NCBI RefSeq assembly: GCF_001499905.1
Contig: NZ_LQIS01000052.1
Span: 124,001-188,000 of the forward strand
Reading direction: 5' to 3'
Length of the DNA: 64,000 bases
Source of the DNA: Mycobacterium sp. GA-1285
GTDB lineage: Bacteria > Actinomycetota > Actinomycetes > Mycobacteriales > Mycobacteriaceae
A program made the position numbers and the translations under genes. The notes beneath the pieces were generated by a model. That model was not told the DNA's origin. It did no database searches and saw only the letters and a list, made by a program, of their open reading frames with translations. Shown here in pieces: positions 43,347-53,296 of this stretch. Numbering within the stretch: position 1 is the stretch's first letter; each line of letters begins with the position of its first letter.

Positions 43347-44506
43347 CCGGTCGGGTGGTACCCGGCCAACGCGTGCAGGACCGGGGCGGCCGCGCGGGCA
43401 GCGTAGAGCGCGTAGGTCTCCTCGACGAGCATCGCCTGCACCCGCGGGTCGCTGAACCCGCGGTCGATGCGGTCGCGCACGAACGCCAGCTCGACGACCT
43501 GGGCCGCGAACCGCTTCACCGCCTTGCGGGCGGGGCGCCCACCGTGCCGGGCAGCCTGGGCGAGCGCCAGCTTGCGGAGCCGCAGCGAGCCCAGCCACGA
43601 GGCCTCCGCGGGCGTGACCAGGCCGGCGCGCACCATGCCGGGCAGCTTGCTGGCCACGATCGCCTGCTCGCGACGGCGACTCTGCACGCCGAGCACGATC
43701 GCCAACGCGAACAGCGGCATCATCCAGTACAGGTAGACCCCGAAATACCAGCCGACGCCCAGCAGCGACGAACCGTTCCACAGGCCGTGGGTGAAGACCG
43801 CCGCAAGGTAACCCAGCACAAGAGAGCCGGCCTTGGCGGATGCGTCGCGGCGGTGCAGCGCGAAGTAGACGCCGATGCCGAAGAACGTGGTGAACAGCGA
43901 ATGCGCGAACGGGGCCATGACCAGTCGTAACGCAGCCGTCAGTAGAGAGTCGCCTAGCGACTCGCCGCTGGCGATGTACAGGATGTCCTCCAGCCAGGCG
44001 AATCCGGCGCCCACCAACCCGGCGTAGACCAGGCAGTCGGTCAGCGAGTTCAGCTCCCTGCGACGCCGGCCGGTCATCATGACCAGCAGGAACGTACCCT
44101 TGGCCGCTTCCTCGATGACCGGCGCGATGACCACTACCGACACCGCGCTGACCCCGTCGGAGTCACCCGTCACGATCAACGATTCGAGGTAGAGCCCCAA
44201 TATCACCGACAACACGACCGCGACCGAGGCACCCCACAGGAACGCGAAGGCCAACAACCGCGGCGGTTCAGGCTCGAATCGGTCCAGCCAGACATAGGCC
44301 AACACCACGACGACCATGACCAGGCTCGAGAGGACCAGCCCGATCCCGGCCCCGAGCGGATTGAGCGCGGTCAGCCCGATGACGATGAGCCCGACCACGG
44401 TGGCGAGCAGGATGAGCACCGCCAGCGGCGCCCCGACTTTGCGGACCTTGCGTTGGAACGGCGGTGCAGGCAGCCAGGGGTGGTGCGGGGCACCGGGATG
44501 TAACAC
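43343..44506 (-). CDS. PrsW-family intramembrane metalloprotease-like protein
   Basis: A 387-residue membrane protein with about eight helices. PrsW motifs are visible: EEAAKGTFLLV, GFAWLEDILYI and MAPFAHSLFTTFFGIGVY, with a later His in VFTHGLWNGSS. These supply the Glu and His residues thought to bind metal. The C-terminal 110 residues form a cytoplasmic domain (SRRREQAIVASKL onward). In Bacillus PrsW cuts an anti-sigma factor; the target here is unknown. The start is GTG and the second codon is the rare TTA. It is divergent from rpsA. Confidence 0.85.
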   Translation of the reverse strand: MLHPGAPHHPWLPAPPFQRKVRKVGAPLAVLILLATVVGLIVIGLTALNPLGAGIGLVLSSLVMVVVVLAYVWLDRFEPEPPRLLAFAFLWGASVAVVLSVILGLYLESLIVTGDSDGVSAVSVVVIAPVIEEAAKGTFLLVMMTGRRRRELNSLTDCLVYAGLVGAGFAWLEDILYIASGESLGDSLLTAALRLVMAPFAHSLFTTFFGIGVYFALHRRDASAKAGSLVLGYLAAVFTHGLWNGSSLLGVGWYFGVYLYWMMPLFALAIVLGVQSRRREQAIVASKLPGMVRAGLVTPAEASWLGSLRLRKLALAQAARHGGRPARKAVKRFAAQVVELAFVRDRIDRGFSDPRVQAMLVEETYALYAARAAAPVLHALAGYHPTG

Positions 44507-44675
44507 CAGAGCAGACTAGCGGCCCGGGGGGACCGAGTTTGTCCAGCATGCGGCCAGTCGAGTAGCCTCTACGGGGTACCTGTCTGTGGTTTTCGTCATC
44601 TTCTGCGGCGGGTAACACCTTTAACTCGAATGTCCTAAGTCCCTACGATCAAACCTGTCCGGAGCAACCCACCAC

Positions 44676-46124
44676 ATGCCAAGTCCCTCCGTCACCTCGC
44701 CACAAGTAGCCGTCAACGACATCGGCTCGAGCGAGGACTTTCTCGCCGCCATCGACAAGACCATCAAGTACTTCAACGATGGCGACATCGTCGAAGGGAC
44801 GATCGTCAAGGTTGACCGCGACGAGGTCCTGCTCGACATCGGTTACAAGACCGAAGGCGTCATCCCTTCCCGTGAGCTCTCCATCAAGCACGACGTCGAC
44901 CCCAACGAGGTCGTCTCCGTCGGCGATGAGGTCGAAGCTCTGGTCCTCACCAAGGAGGACAAGGAAGGCCGCCTGATCCTGTCCAAGAAGCGCGCTCAGT
45001 ACGAGCGGGCCTGGGGCACCATCGAAGAGCTCAAGGAGAAGGACGAGGCCGTCAAGGGCACCGTCATCGAGGTCGTCAAGGGCGGCCTGATCCTCGACAT
45101 CGGCCTGCGCGGCTTCCTGCCCGCGTCGCTGGTCGAGATGCGTCGCGTCCGCGATCTGCAGCCGTACATCGGCAAGGAGATCGAAGCCAAGATCATCGAG
45201 CTCGACAAGAACCGCAACAACGTCGTGCTGAGTCGCCGGGCGTGGCTCGAGCAGACCCAGTCCGAGGTCCGCAGCGAGTTCCTCAACCAACTGCAGAAGG
45301 GCGCGATCCGCAAGGGCGTCGTCAGCAGCATCGTCAACTTCGGTGCGTTCGTCGATCTCGGCGGCGTCGACGGCCTGGTGCACGTCTCGGAGCTGTCCTG
45401 GAAGCACATCGACCACCCGTCCGAGGTGGTTCAGGTGGGCGACGAGGTCACCGTCGAGGTGCTCGACGTCGATATGGACCGCGAGCGGGTTTCGTTGTCG
45501 CTCAAGGCAACCCAGGAAGACCCGTGGCGCCACTTCGCCCGCACGCATGCGATCGGTCAGATCGTGCCGGGCAAGGTCACCAAGCTGGTGCCGTTCGGTG
45601 CGTTCGTCCGCGTCGAGGAGGGCATCGAGGGCCTGGTGCACATCTCCGAGCTGTCCGAGCGCCACGTCGAGGTCCCGGATCAGGTGGTGCAGGTCGGTGA
45701 CGACGCGATGGTCAAGGTCATCGACATCGATCTCGAGCGTCGCCGCATCTCGCTGAGCCTCAAGCAGGCCAACGAGGATTACACCGAGGAGTTCGACCCG
45801 TCGAAGTACGGCATGGCCGACAGCTACGACGAGCAGGGCAACTACATCTTCCCCGAGGGCTTCGACTCCGAGACCAACGAGTGGCTCGAGGGTTTCGAGA
45901 AGCAGCGTGAGGAGTGGGAGTCCCGGTACGCCGAGGCCGAGCGACGGCACAAGATGCACACCGCGCAGATGGAGAAGTTCGCCGCGGCTGACGCAGACGC
46001 TGTCGAGGCGTCCGGTTCCAGGTCCAACGGCGCTACGCGCGGCGAGGAGCAGTCGGCGGGAGGCTCGCTGGCCAGCGACGCCCAGCTGGCGGCGCTGCGT
46101 GAGAAGCTTGCGGGCAACGCCTGA
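44676..46124 (+). CDS. rpsA: 30S ribosomal protein S1
   Basis: A 482-residue S1 with four S1 RNA-binding repeats, starting near residues 36 (GDIVEGTIVKVDRDEVLLD), 123 (VKGTVIEVVKGGLILDIG), 210 (RKGVVSSIVNFGAFVDLGG) and 295 (VPGKVTKLVPFGAFVRVEE). An acidic, low-complexity C-terminal tail of about 110 residues follows. It helps bind mRNA to the ribosome. ATG 44676 gives the conserved mycobacterial N-terminus. The 169-base leader from the PrsW start has no obvious structured element that I could name. Confidence 0.96.
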   Translation: MPSPSVTSPQVAVNDIGSSEDFLAAIDKTIKYFNDGDIVEGTIVKVDRDEVLLDIGYKTEGVIPSRELSIKHDVDPNEVVSVGDEVEALVLTKEDKEGRLILSKKRAQYERAWGTIEELKEKDEAVKGTVIEVVKGGLILDIGLRGFLPASLVEMRRVRDLQPYIGKEIEAKIIELDKNRNNVVLSRRAWLEQTQSEVRSEFLNQLQKGAIRKGVVSSIVNFGAFVDLGGVDGLVHVSELSWKHIDHPSEVVQVGDEVTVEVLDVDMDRERVSLSLKATQEDPWRHFARTHAIGQIVPGKVTKLVPFGAFVRVEEGIEGLVHISELSERHVEVPDQVVQVGDDAMVKVIDIDLERRRISLSLKQANEDYTEEFDPSKYGMADSYDEQGNYIFPEGFDSETNEWLEGFEKQREEWESRYAEAERRHKMHTAQMEKFAAADADAVEASGSRSNGATRGEEQSAGGSLASDAQLAALREKLAGNA

Positions 46125-46130
46125 TTCGTG

Positions 46131-46172
46131 ACGACCGAAGGCCCCGGCTCACCGAGCCGGGGCCTTCGTCGT
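46131..46172 (+). terminator. Strong hairpin after rpsA
   Basis: CGAAGGCCCCGGCTC (46136-46150) pairs perfectly with GAGCCGGGGCCTTCG (46154-46168) around a 3-base loop, with ACGA/TCGT extending the base of the stem. No T-run follows, so it is a mycobacterial-style terminator or mRNA stabiliser. It starts 6 bases after the rpsA stop and ends 25 bases before coaE. Confidence 0.7.
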
Positions 46173-46197
46173 CGAGCGGCCCTGAGACACTGGTGCC

Positions 46198-47421
46198 ATG
46201 CTGCGCATTGGGCTGTCCGGCGGTATCGGCGCCGGAAAATCCACGGTGTCTTCGACGTTCAGTGAACTGGGAGGGATCGTCGTCGACGGCGACGTGATAG
46301 CACGGGAGGTCGTCGAACCGGGCACAGAGGGGTTGGCCAAACTCGTCGACGCGTTCGGCAGGGAGATCCTGCTCGGCAGCGGACCCCAGGCCGGCGCATT
46401 GAACCGCCCTGCGCTCGCCGCAATCGCGTTCAGCGACGAGGAGAAGCGTCAAACGCTCAACGGGATCGTGCATCCCCTGGTGGCACACCGCCGGTCCGAA
46501 CTCATCGCGGCTGCGGCCGACGACGCCGTGATCATCGAGGACATCCCGCTGCTCGTGGAATCCGGTATGGCGCCGATGTTTCCGTTGGTGCTCATCGTTC
46601 ACGCCGATGAGGAGTTGCGAGTCAAGCGGCTGATCGAGTACCGGGGCTTCACCGAAGAAGACGCTCGGGCGCGGATCGCCGCCCAAGCCACCGAGGAACA
46701 GCGCCGCGCCGTCGCCGACGTCTGGCTCGACAATTCCGGCGCGGCCGGTGAACTGGTCGAGAAGGCCCGGGCGCTGTGGCACGAGCGCATCCTGCCCTTC
46801 GCGCACAACCTGCACGACAAGCGGCCCGCGTCCTCGAACCCGGTCCCGGTGCCCTACGACCCGACCTGGCCCGATCAGGCGCGGCGCGTCGTGGCGCGAC
46901 TGAACACCGCCTGCGGGCACCGCGCCGTCCGCGTCGACCACATCGGCTCCACGGCGGTGCCGGGGATGGACGCCAAGGACGTGATCGACGTCCAGGTGAC
47001 GGTCGCGTCGCTTGCGGTTGCCGACGAACTGGATGACGCGCTGACCGCTGCGGGGTACGTGCGCGGACCGATCACCGCCGATGTCGGTAAGCCCGACGCC
47101 CGCAGCACGATCGCCGAGTTCGATCACTCGAACGATGAGGCGTTGTGGCACAAGCGTATTCACTGCTCGGCCGATCCCGGGCGGCCGACCAATGTTCACA
47201 TCCGTGTCGACGGATGGCCGGGCCAGCAGTTCGCGCTGCTGTTCGTCGACTGGATGCGCGCCAACCCCGGCGTCCAGGCCGATTACGTCTCGATGAAGCG
47301 GCGGGTCGCCGGGGAGGGGCACACCGACACAGGCTCCTACGCCGATGCGAAGGAGCCGTGGTTCCTCGACGCCTACCGGCGCGCTTGGGAATGGGCCGAC
47401 GCCACCGGGTGGCGGCCGTAA
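46198..47421 (+). CDS. coaE: Dephospho-CoA kinase fused to a GrpB/UPF0157 domain
   Basis: Residues 1-200 are CoaE, the last enzyme of coenzyme A synthesis: P-loop IGLSGGIGAGKSTV, VDGDVIAREVVEPGT, VHPLVAHRR, and IIEDIPLLVESGM. Residues about 215-405 are a GrpB (UPF0157) domain, seen in PVPYDPTWPDQARRV, VDHIGSTAVPGMDAKDVIDVQV and RIHCSADPGRPTNVHIRV, which belongs to the nucleotidyltransferase-like fold. This two-domain form is known in mycobacteria (Rv1631). The job of the second domain is not known; it may help folding or regulate the kinase. Confidence 0.93.
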   Translation: MLRIGLSGGIGAGKSTVSSTFSELGGIVVDGDVIAREVVEPGTEGLAKLVDAFGREILLGSGPQAGALNRPALAAIAFSDEEKRQTLNGIVHPLVAHRRSELIAAAADDAVIIEDIPLLVESGMAPMFPLVLIVHADEELRVKRLIEYRGFTEEDARARIAAQATEEQRRAVADVWLDNSGAAGELVEKARALWHERILPFAHNLHDKRPASSNPVPVPYDPTWPDQARRVVARLNTACGHRAVRVDHIGSTAVPGMDAKDVIDVQVTVASLAVADELDDALTAAGYVRGPITADVGKPDARSTIAEFDHSNDEALWHKRIHCSADPGRPTNVHIRVDGWPGQQFALLFVDWMRANPGVQADYVSMKRRVAGEGHTDTGSYADAKEPWFLDAYRRAWEWADATGWRP

Positions 47422-47425
47422 CTCC

Positions 47426-47953
47426 TCAAGCCTGGGGCGGCGGTGGTGTGCCGACCTCGGGCGTCGGGGTTGCCCCATCGATCGGCAGGTTCAACGGGGC
47501 CCCGCATTGCAGCACCCCGTACATCGGGTCGTCCTTCGGCCGGAGCAACCGCGGCGCGATGAACTGATCGGCCTTTGCCACGATCTGGTCGTCGACGACG
47601 ATCTCGCAGTGCAGGTTGGACCCGTACGGCCATTCGATGGAGACCTCCATGCCCGCCAGCTGGGGGTCGGCGAGCACCGCGTTGACCTCGAACGTCTGAC
47701 CGGGCAGCAGCGTGGGCTGCGCGCTGTTGACGTTGTGGTCGTCCATCTTGTACGCGACCACCGCCCCGCGGGATGTGCCGTCCGCACGTGCGCGGTAGAT
47801 GACGTTGTGCAGAACGTCGGGCGACGGCGGCGCAGGCGCCACCTCGGTCGGGGCGCTGGGCTGGGCCGCGGCGCCGCCCGGGAACAGGACCGAGCCCACG
47901 AGCAGGGCCGCCGCCGTCACGCCCGCGGTCCGAATGCGGCCTCTGAAACTCAT
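47426..47953 (-). CDS. Exported protein of unknown function
   Basis: A 175-residue protein with a classical signal peptide (MSFRGRIRTAGVTAAALLVG... ending near AAAQ at residue 25), so it should be secreted or stay at the outer face. The mature part begins with a Pro-rich stretch, then a beta-rich domain with LLPGQTFEVNAVLADP, VSIEWPYGSNLHCEIVVDD and MYGVLQCGAPL; two cysteines may pair. ATG 47953 is chosen because the signal peptide starts there, and TATTGT ends 8 bases upstream (leaderless -10). I do not recognise the family. It converges on coaE with 4 bases between the stops. Confidence 0.7.
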   Translation of the reverse strand: MSFRGRIRTAGVTAAALLVGSVLFPGGAAAQPSAPTEVAPAPPSPDVLHNVIYRARADGTSRGAVVAYKMDDHNVNSAQPTLLPGQTFEVNAVLADPQLAGMEVSIEWPYGSNLHCEIVVDDQIVAKADQFIAPRLLRPKDDPMYGVLQCGAPLNLPIDGATPTPEVGTPPPPQA

Positions 47954-48039
47954 GGGAGGAGACAATACCGCCCGTACCTGGGCGGATGAATTCGCACGGG
48001 CGGTCACCGGGATCAAGATCGATATCCGGCGTCGAAACG

Positions 48040-48480
48040 TCACGCGCCGCGCCAGGTGAGCGACATGCCCTGCGTCGCCAGCCACCGGTTGAGGTCGTAG
48101 TCGTGGCGGGACAGTCCGTCGATCGCGGCGACCGCGGTTCGCACCGCCTGCTCGCCGGTCTGGGGCGCCAGCAGGTTGTGCCGTACCGCGGTGAGCAGTT
48201 CGTCGACGTCGTGCAGTTCGACGCCCCGACCGGTGCGGACCGCCACGTCGAGGTAGTGGTCTTCGGCGTGCCAGACATCGGGGCCCGGTGTGTAGTGGCC
48301 GACGTCCAGGTAATAGTCCTGGTCGAGCTCGTGACCTGCGTTGAAGTGGAACACCGTCGCGCGCAGTCGCAGCGATGGCAGCAGCCAGGACTCCAGATAG
48401 TGGAACTGCGCTCGACCCGGGGTGGGTCGGGCCATGTACAAACCCCAGGGCTGAACCGTATAGACGTCGACCGCCCGCAC
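48040..48480 (-). CDS. DUF402 protein (Rv1632c-like)
   Basis: The 146-residue form starts at GTG 48480 (RAVDVYTVQPWGLYMARP) and has DUF402 motifs: YLESWLLPSLRLRATVFHF, DQDYYLDVGHYT, and HAEDHYLDVAVRTGRGVELHDVDEL. DUF402 includes nucleoside di/triphosphatases, but some members are truncated and no activity is assigned here. The frame is open upstream to 48594 and encodes conserved-looking HAPKHETFDLVARTNTDPKG with no ATG, GTG or TTG, so the real start may be an unusual codon further up. It is divergent from uvrB. Confidence 0.8.
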   Translation of the reverse strand: MRAVDVYTVQPWGLYMARPTPGRAQFHYLESWLLPSLRLRATVFHFNAGHELDQDYYLDVGHYTPGPDVWHAEDHYLDVAVRTGRGVELHDVDELLTAVRHNLLAPQTGEQAVRTAVAAIDGLSRHDYDLNRWLATQGMSLTWRGA

Positions 48481-48609
48481 GATGCCCTTCGGATCGGTGT
48501 TGGTGCGGGCGACGAGGTCGAACGTCTCGTGTTTGGGAGCGTGGATGAGAACAGGATAGGGCTGGAACGGGAATGAACTTGTCAGAGCACGCGCTTACCC
48601 TGAGTGATT

Positions 48610-50760
<2,151 letters not shown>

Positions 50761-50776
50761 CCGGACGAACACCTCC

Positions 50777-50791
50777 AGGACCTTCGGCCCT
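50777..50791. promoter_or_regulatory. Candidate DosR box upstream of the hibernation factor
   Basis: AGGACCTTCGGCCCT is an imperfect dyad (AGGACC and GGCCCT, 3-base spacer) that matches 10 of 14 positions of the DosR core GGGACTTTAGTCCC. It ends 35 bases before the ATG at 50827. It is a weak match and could be chance. Confidence 0.3.
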
Positions 50792-50826
50792 AGTACCCTT
50801 CTCCGGCCTCGGGTACAAACGAAAGT

Positions 50827-51624
50827 ATGAGTGACAGAACCGATATCGCGCCCACAGTCCACGTCGACGTCACCACACGCGGTGACCTGCCGGGTGCCGC
50901 CGAATACGCGCGGACCGAGATCGCCGATTTGGCCCGGTTCGTCCACCGCCCGTTGGCGCACGCCCACGTCAAACTGACCCGCCACGGGGATCCGGACACG
51001 GAGCGTCCGGTCCTGGCCCAAGGCAACCTCGACCTGAACGGCCGGCTGGTGCGGGCGGAGGCCGAGGGTGAGACCGCGCGAGACGCGATCGACCGACTCG
51101 AGGAGCGCCTCCGACGTCGACTCCGGCGCGCTGCCGACCACTGGCAGGCGCGACGCGACGGCCGAACCATCCGGGTTCCCGACGAAGCCGATGCCGAACC
51201 GACGGATCGGCCCAACCGCCTTGCGCTTGCGCCCGACGAACGCCGAATCGTGCGGCGCAAGTCGTTCACCCTCGCGCCGTGCACGGTGGACGAGGCGGCC
51301 ATGGAGATGGAGCTGCTCGACTACGACTTCCACCTGTTCACCGAAGAGCGCACCGGGATGGCCAGCGTCTTGTACAAGAGCGGTCCGTCCGAATACCGGC
51401 TGGCGCAGGTGGAGCCGGCTTCGGAAGAAGAGCTGGCACCGTTCGAACTGCCGCTGACGATCAGCCCCCACCCGCCGCCATGCCACACCGTCGAGCAGGC
51501 CGCCGAGCGGATGGGACTGCTTGGGCTGCCGTTCATGTTCTTCATCGACGCGGCGCAAGGTCGCGCCAGCGTGCTCTACCACCGCTACGACGGCCACTAC
51601 GGGCTCATCACCCCTGCCGGTTGA
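50827..51624 (+). CDS. Ribosome hibernation factor, HPF/RafH-like, with tandem C-terminal domains
   Basis: A 265-residue protein. Residues 10-105 resemble the HPF/RaiA ribosome-binding fold (VDVTTRGDLPGAAEYARTEI, then AHVKLTRHGDP, ending with a basic helix RLRRRLRRAADHW). Two copies of the HPF C-terminal dimerisation domain follow: FTLAPCTVDEAAMEMELLDY with SVLYKSGPSEYRL, and CHTVEQAAERMGLLGLPFMF with SVLYHRYDGHYGL. The tandem arrangement and length resemble RafH (Rv0079) rather than the shorter general HPF. Such factors store inactive 70S ribosomes in hypoxia or stationary phase. Confidence 0.8.
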   Translation: MSDRTDIAPTVHVDVTTRGDLPGAAEYARTEIADLARFVHRPLAHAHVKLTRHGDPDTERPVLAQGNLDLNGRLVRAEAEGETARDAIDRLEERLRRRLRRAADHWQARRDGRTIRVPDEADAEPTDRPNRLALAPDERRIVRRKSFTLAPCTVDEAAMEMELLDYDFHLFTEERTGMASVLYKSGPSEYRLAQVEPASEEELAPFELPLTISPHPPPCHTVEQAAERMGLLGLPFMFFIDAAQGRASVLYHRYDGHYGLITPAG

Positions 51625-51633
51625 GGTCGCCGC

Positions 51634-51664
51634 TTGACCTGAACGAAGGTTGAGCTCGTAGCGT
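51634..51664 (+). promoter_or_regulatory. Candidate promoter of the MFS gene
   Basis: TTGACC at 51634-51639 and TAGCGT at 51659-51664 are 19 bases apart. The -10 box ends 7 bases before the GTG at 51672, consistent with a leaderless start. Confidence 0.5.
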
Positions 51665-51671
51665 GTCCGGC

Positions 51672-53084
51672 GTGACCGACACCGCGCCGACGACCAGTGC
51701 TGGACGCTGGCGAGACTTGTTGGGACCGAGGTACCTCGGCGCCAGCACCGTTCTCGCCGGCGGGGTCGCGCTGTACGCCACCAACGAGTTCCTCACCATC
51801 AGCCTGATGCCCAGCGCAGTGGCCGATATCGGCGGTCACCGGCTGTACGCGTGGGTCACGACGGTGTACCTGGTCGCTTCGGTGGTCGCGGCAACCACCG
51901 TGCACTCGACGTTGATGCGTATCGGACCGCGGTTGTCGTATCTGGCGGCGCTCAGCGTATTCGGGCTGGGCAGCCTCGCCTGTGCGGCGGCGCCCACGAT
52001 GCAGGCCCTGCTTGTCGGCCGGACGGTGCAGGGGCTCGCGGGCGGGCTGCTGGCCGGGCTGGGCTACGCGGTGATCAATACGGCGTTGCCCGAATGGTTG
52101 TGGACCAAGGCGTCGGCGTTGGTGTCGGCGATGTGGGGCGTGGGAACGCTGCTCGGCCCCGCCGCCGGGGGTCTGTTCGCCCAATATGGTTCGTGGCGTT
52201 GGGCTTTCGGCGCATTGGCCATCTTGACCGCGGCCATCGGTGTGCTGGTCCCGTTGGCGTTGCCCAGGCGCACGAGCGCCGACGTCGATGCCCCGCGAAC
52301 GCCGATTCCCTTGTGCTCCCTGATGTTGTTGGGTGCCGCGGCGTTGACCGTCAGCGCAGCCGGTGTCCCGCGCGGGGTGTGGTCCACGGTCGCGCTGCTC
52401 GGTCTCGGCGCCAGTCTGCTGGCGGTGTTCCTGTTCGTCGACCGGCGGCAACCCGCTGCGGTGTTGCCGCCCAGCACCTTTGGGCGTGGACCGCTGAAGT
52501 GGATCTACCTGACCCTCGCTGTGTTGATGGCCGCAACGATGGCGGACATGTATGTTCCGCTGTTCGGTCAGCGGTTGGCCGATCTCACTCCCGTTGCGGC
52601 GGGATTTCTGGGTGCGGGCCTGGCGCTCGGGTGGACCGTCGGCGAGATCGGCAGCGCCTCGATGACCAACCCACGAGCGATCAGACGCACGGTCGCTGTC
52701 GCGCCCGCGGTGATGGCCACCGGCCTTGCCCTCGCGGCGGTGACCATGCGCGACGACGCGCGGCCCGCAGTGGTAGCGGTCTGGGCGGTAGCGCTGGTCG
52801 TGACGGGCGCGGGGGTGGGCATCGCCTGGCCGCATCTGTCGGCGTGGGCGATGAGCCGGGTGGACGACCCGTCGGAGGGGCCGACCGCGGCTGCTGCGAT
52901 CAACACCGTCCAGCTGATCTCCGGCGCCTTCGGCGCGGGGTTGGCCGGGGTGCTGGTGAACACGACCGACAGCGGCGATGCCACACCTGCGCGGTGGCTA
53001 CTGGCGGTGTTCGCTGCGTTGGCCGCAGTGGGGCTGGTCGCGTCGACGCGCAGCGGACGACAGCCTTCTGGCAAACCGCGTTAG
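51672..53084 (+). CDS. MFS drug-efflux type transporter, 14-helix (Rv1634-like)
   Basis: A 470-residue membrane transporter of the DHA2-like major facilitator group. Helix 1 begins ASTVLAGGVALYATNEFLT; VGRTVQGLAGGLLAGLGYAVIN includes the antiporter motif region; GPAAGGLFAQYGSWRWAF is the loop after helix 5. In M. tuberculosis Rv1634 has this position and has been linked to drug efflux. GTG 51672 (MTDTAPTT) is chosen because a promoter is 7 bases upstream and homologues begin MTETA. A GTG at 51663 is also open. Confidence 0.88.
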   Translation: MTDTAPTTSAGRWRDLLGPRYLGASTVLAGGVALYATNEFLTISLMPSAVADIGGHRLYAWVTTVYLVASVVAATTVHSTLMRIGPRLSYLAALSVFGLGSLACAAAPTMQALLVGRTVQGLAGGLLAGLGYAVINTALPEWLWTKASALVSAMWGVGTLLGPAAGGLFAQYGSWRWAFGALAILTAAIGVLVPLALPRRTSADVDAPRTPIPLCSLMLLGAAALTVSAAGVPRGVWSTVALLGLGASLLAVFLFVDRRQPAAVLPPSTFGRGPLKWIYLTLAVLMAATMADMYVPLFGQRLADLTPVAAGFLGAGLALGWTVGEIGSASMTNPRAIRRTVAVAPAVMATGLALAAVTMRDDARPAVVAVWAVALVVTGAGVGIAWPHLSAWAMSRVDDPSEGPTAAAAINTVQLISGAFGAGLAGVLVNTTDSGDATPARWLLAVFAALAAVGLVASTRSGRQPSGKPR

Positions 53085-53144
53085 CGATCACGGCGATTCC
53101 AACGCTGGGCCCGTACGTGTGGTCCCGGAAAGATGACACTCGCT

Positions 53145-53215
53145 GCGGGTGTGGCTGAGTGGCTAGGCACCGGCCTGCAAAGCCGTCTACGCGGGTTCGA
53201 ATCCCGCCATCCGCT
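53145..53215 (+). tRNA. tRNA-Cys (anticodon GCA)
   Basis: The 71-base cloverleaf has acceptor GCGGGTG/CATCCGC with one G-T pair, anticodon loop CTGCAAA in stem CGGC/GCCG, T arm GCGGG-TTCGAAT-CCCGC, and discriminator T73, the identity base for cysteine. CCA is not encoded. It stands alone between the MFS gene and udgX. Confidence 0.92.
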
Positions 53216-53296
53216 CGCCTGACCCTTTGCCAGGGGCATCGATGCTCGCTCGGGGTGACTCGGACGGGCCAATCAACGCTTCCCACGTGACAACGG

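Noticed and set aside
48481..48609. SOS box before uvrB (and likewise before uvrA at 61170-61267)
   Set aside because: No TCGAAC-N4-GTTCGA or close variant found; only the HNH gene has one in this window.
51622..51643. AGGTC/GACCT short dyad over the MFS promoter
   Set aside because: Five-base arms with a 7-base gap; too short to separate from chance.
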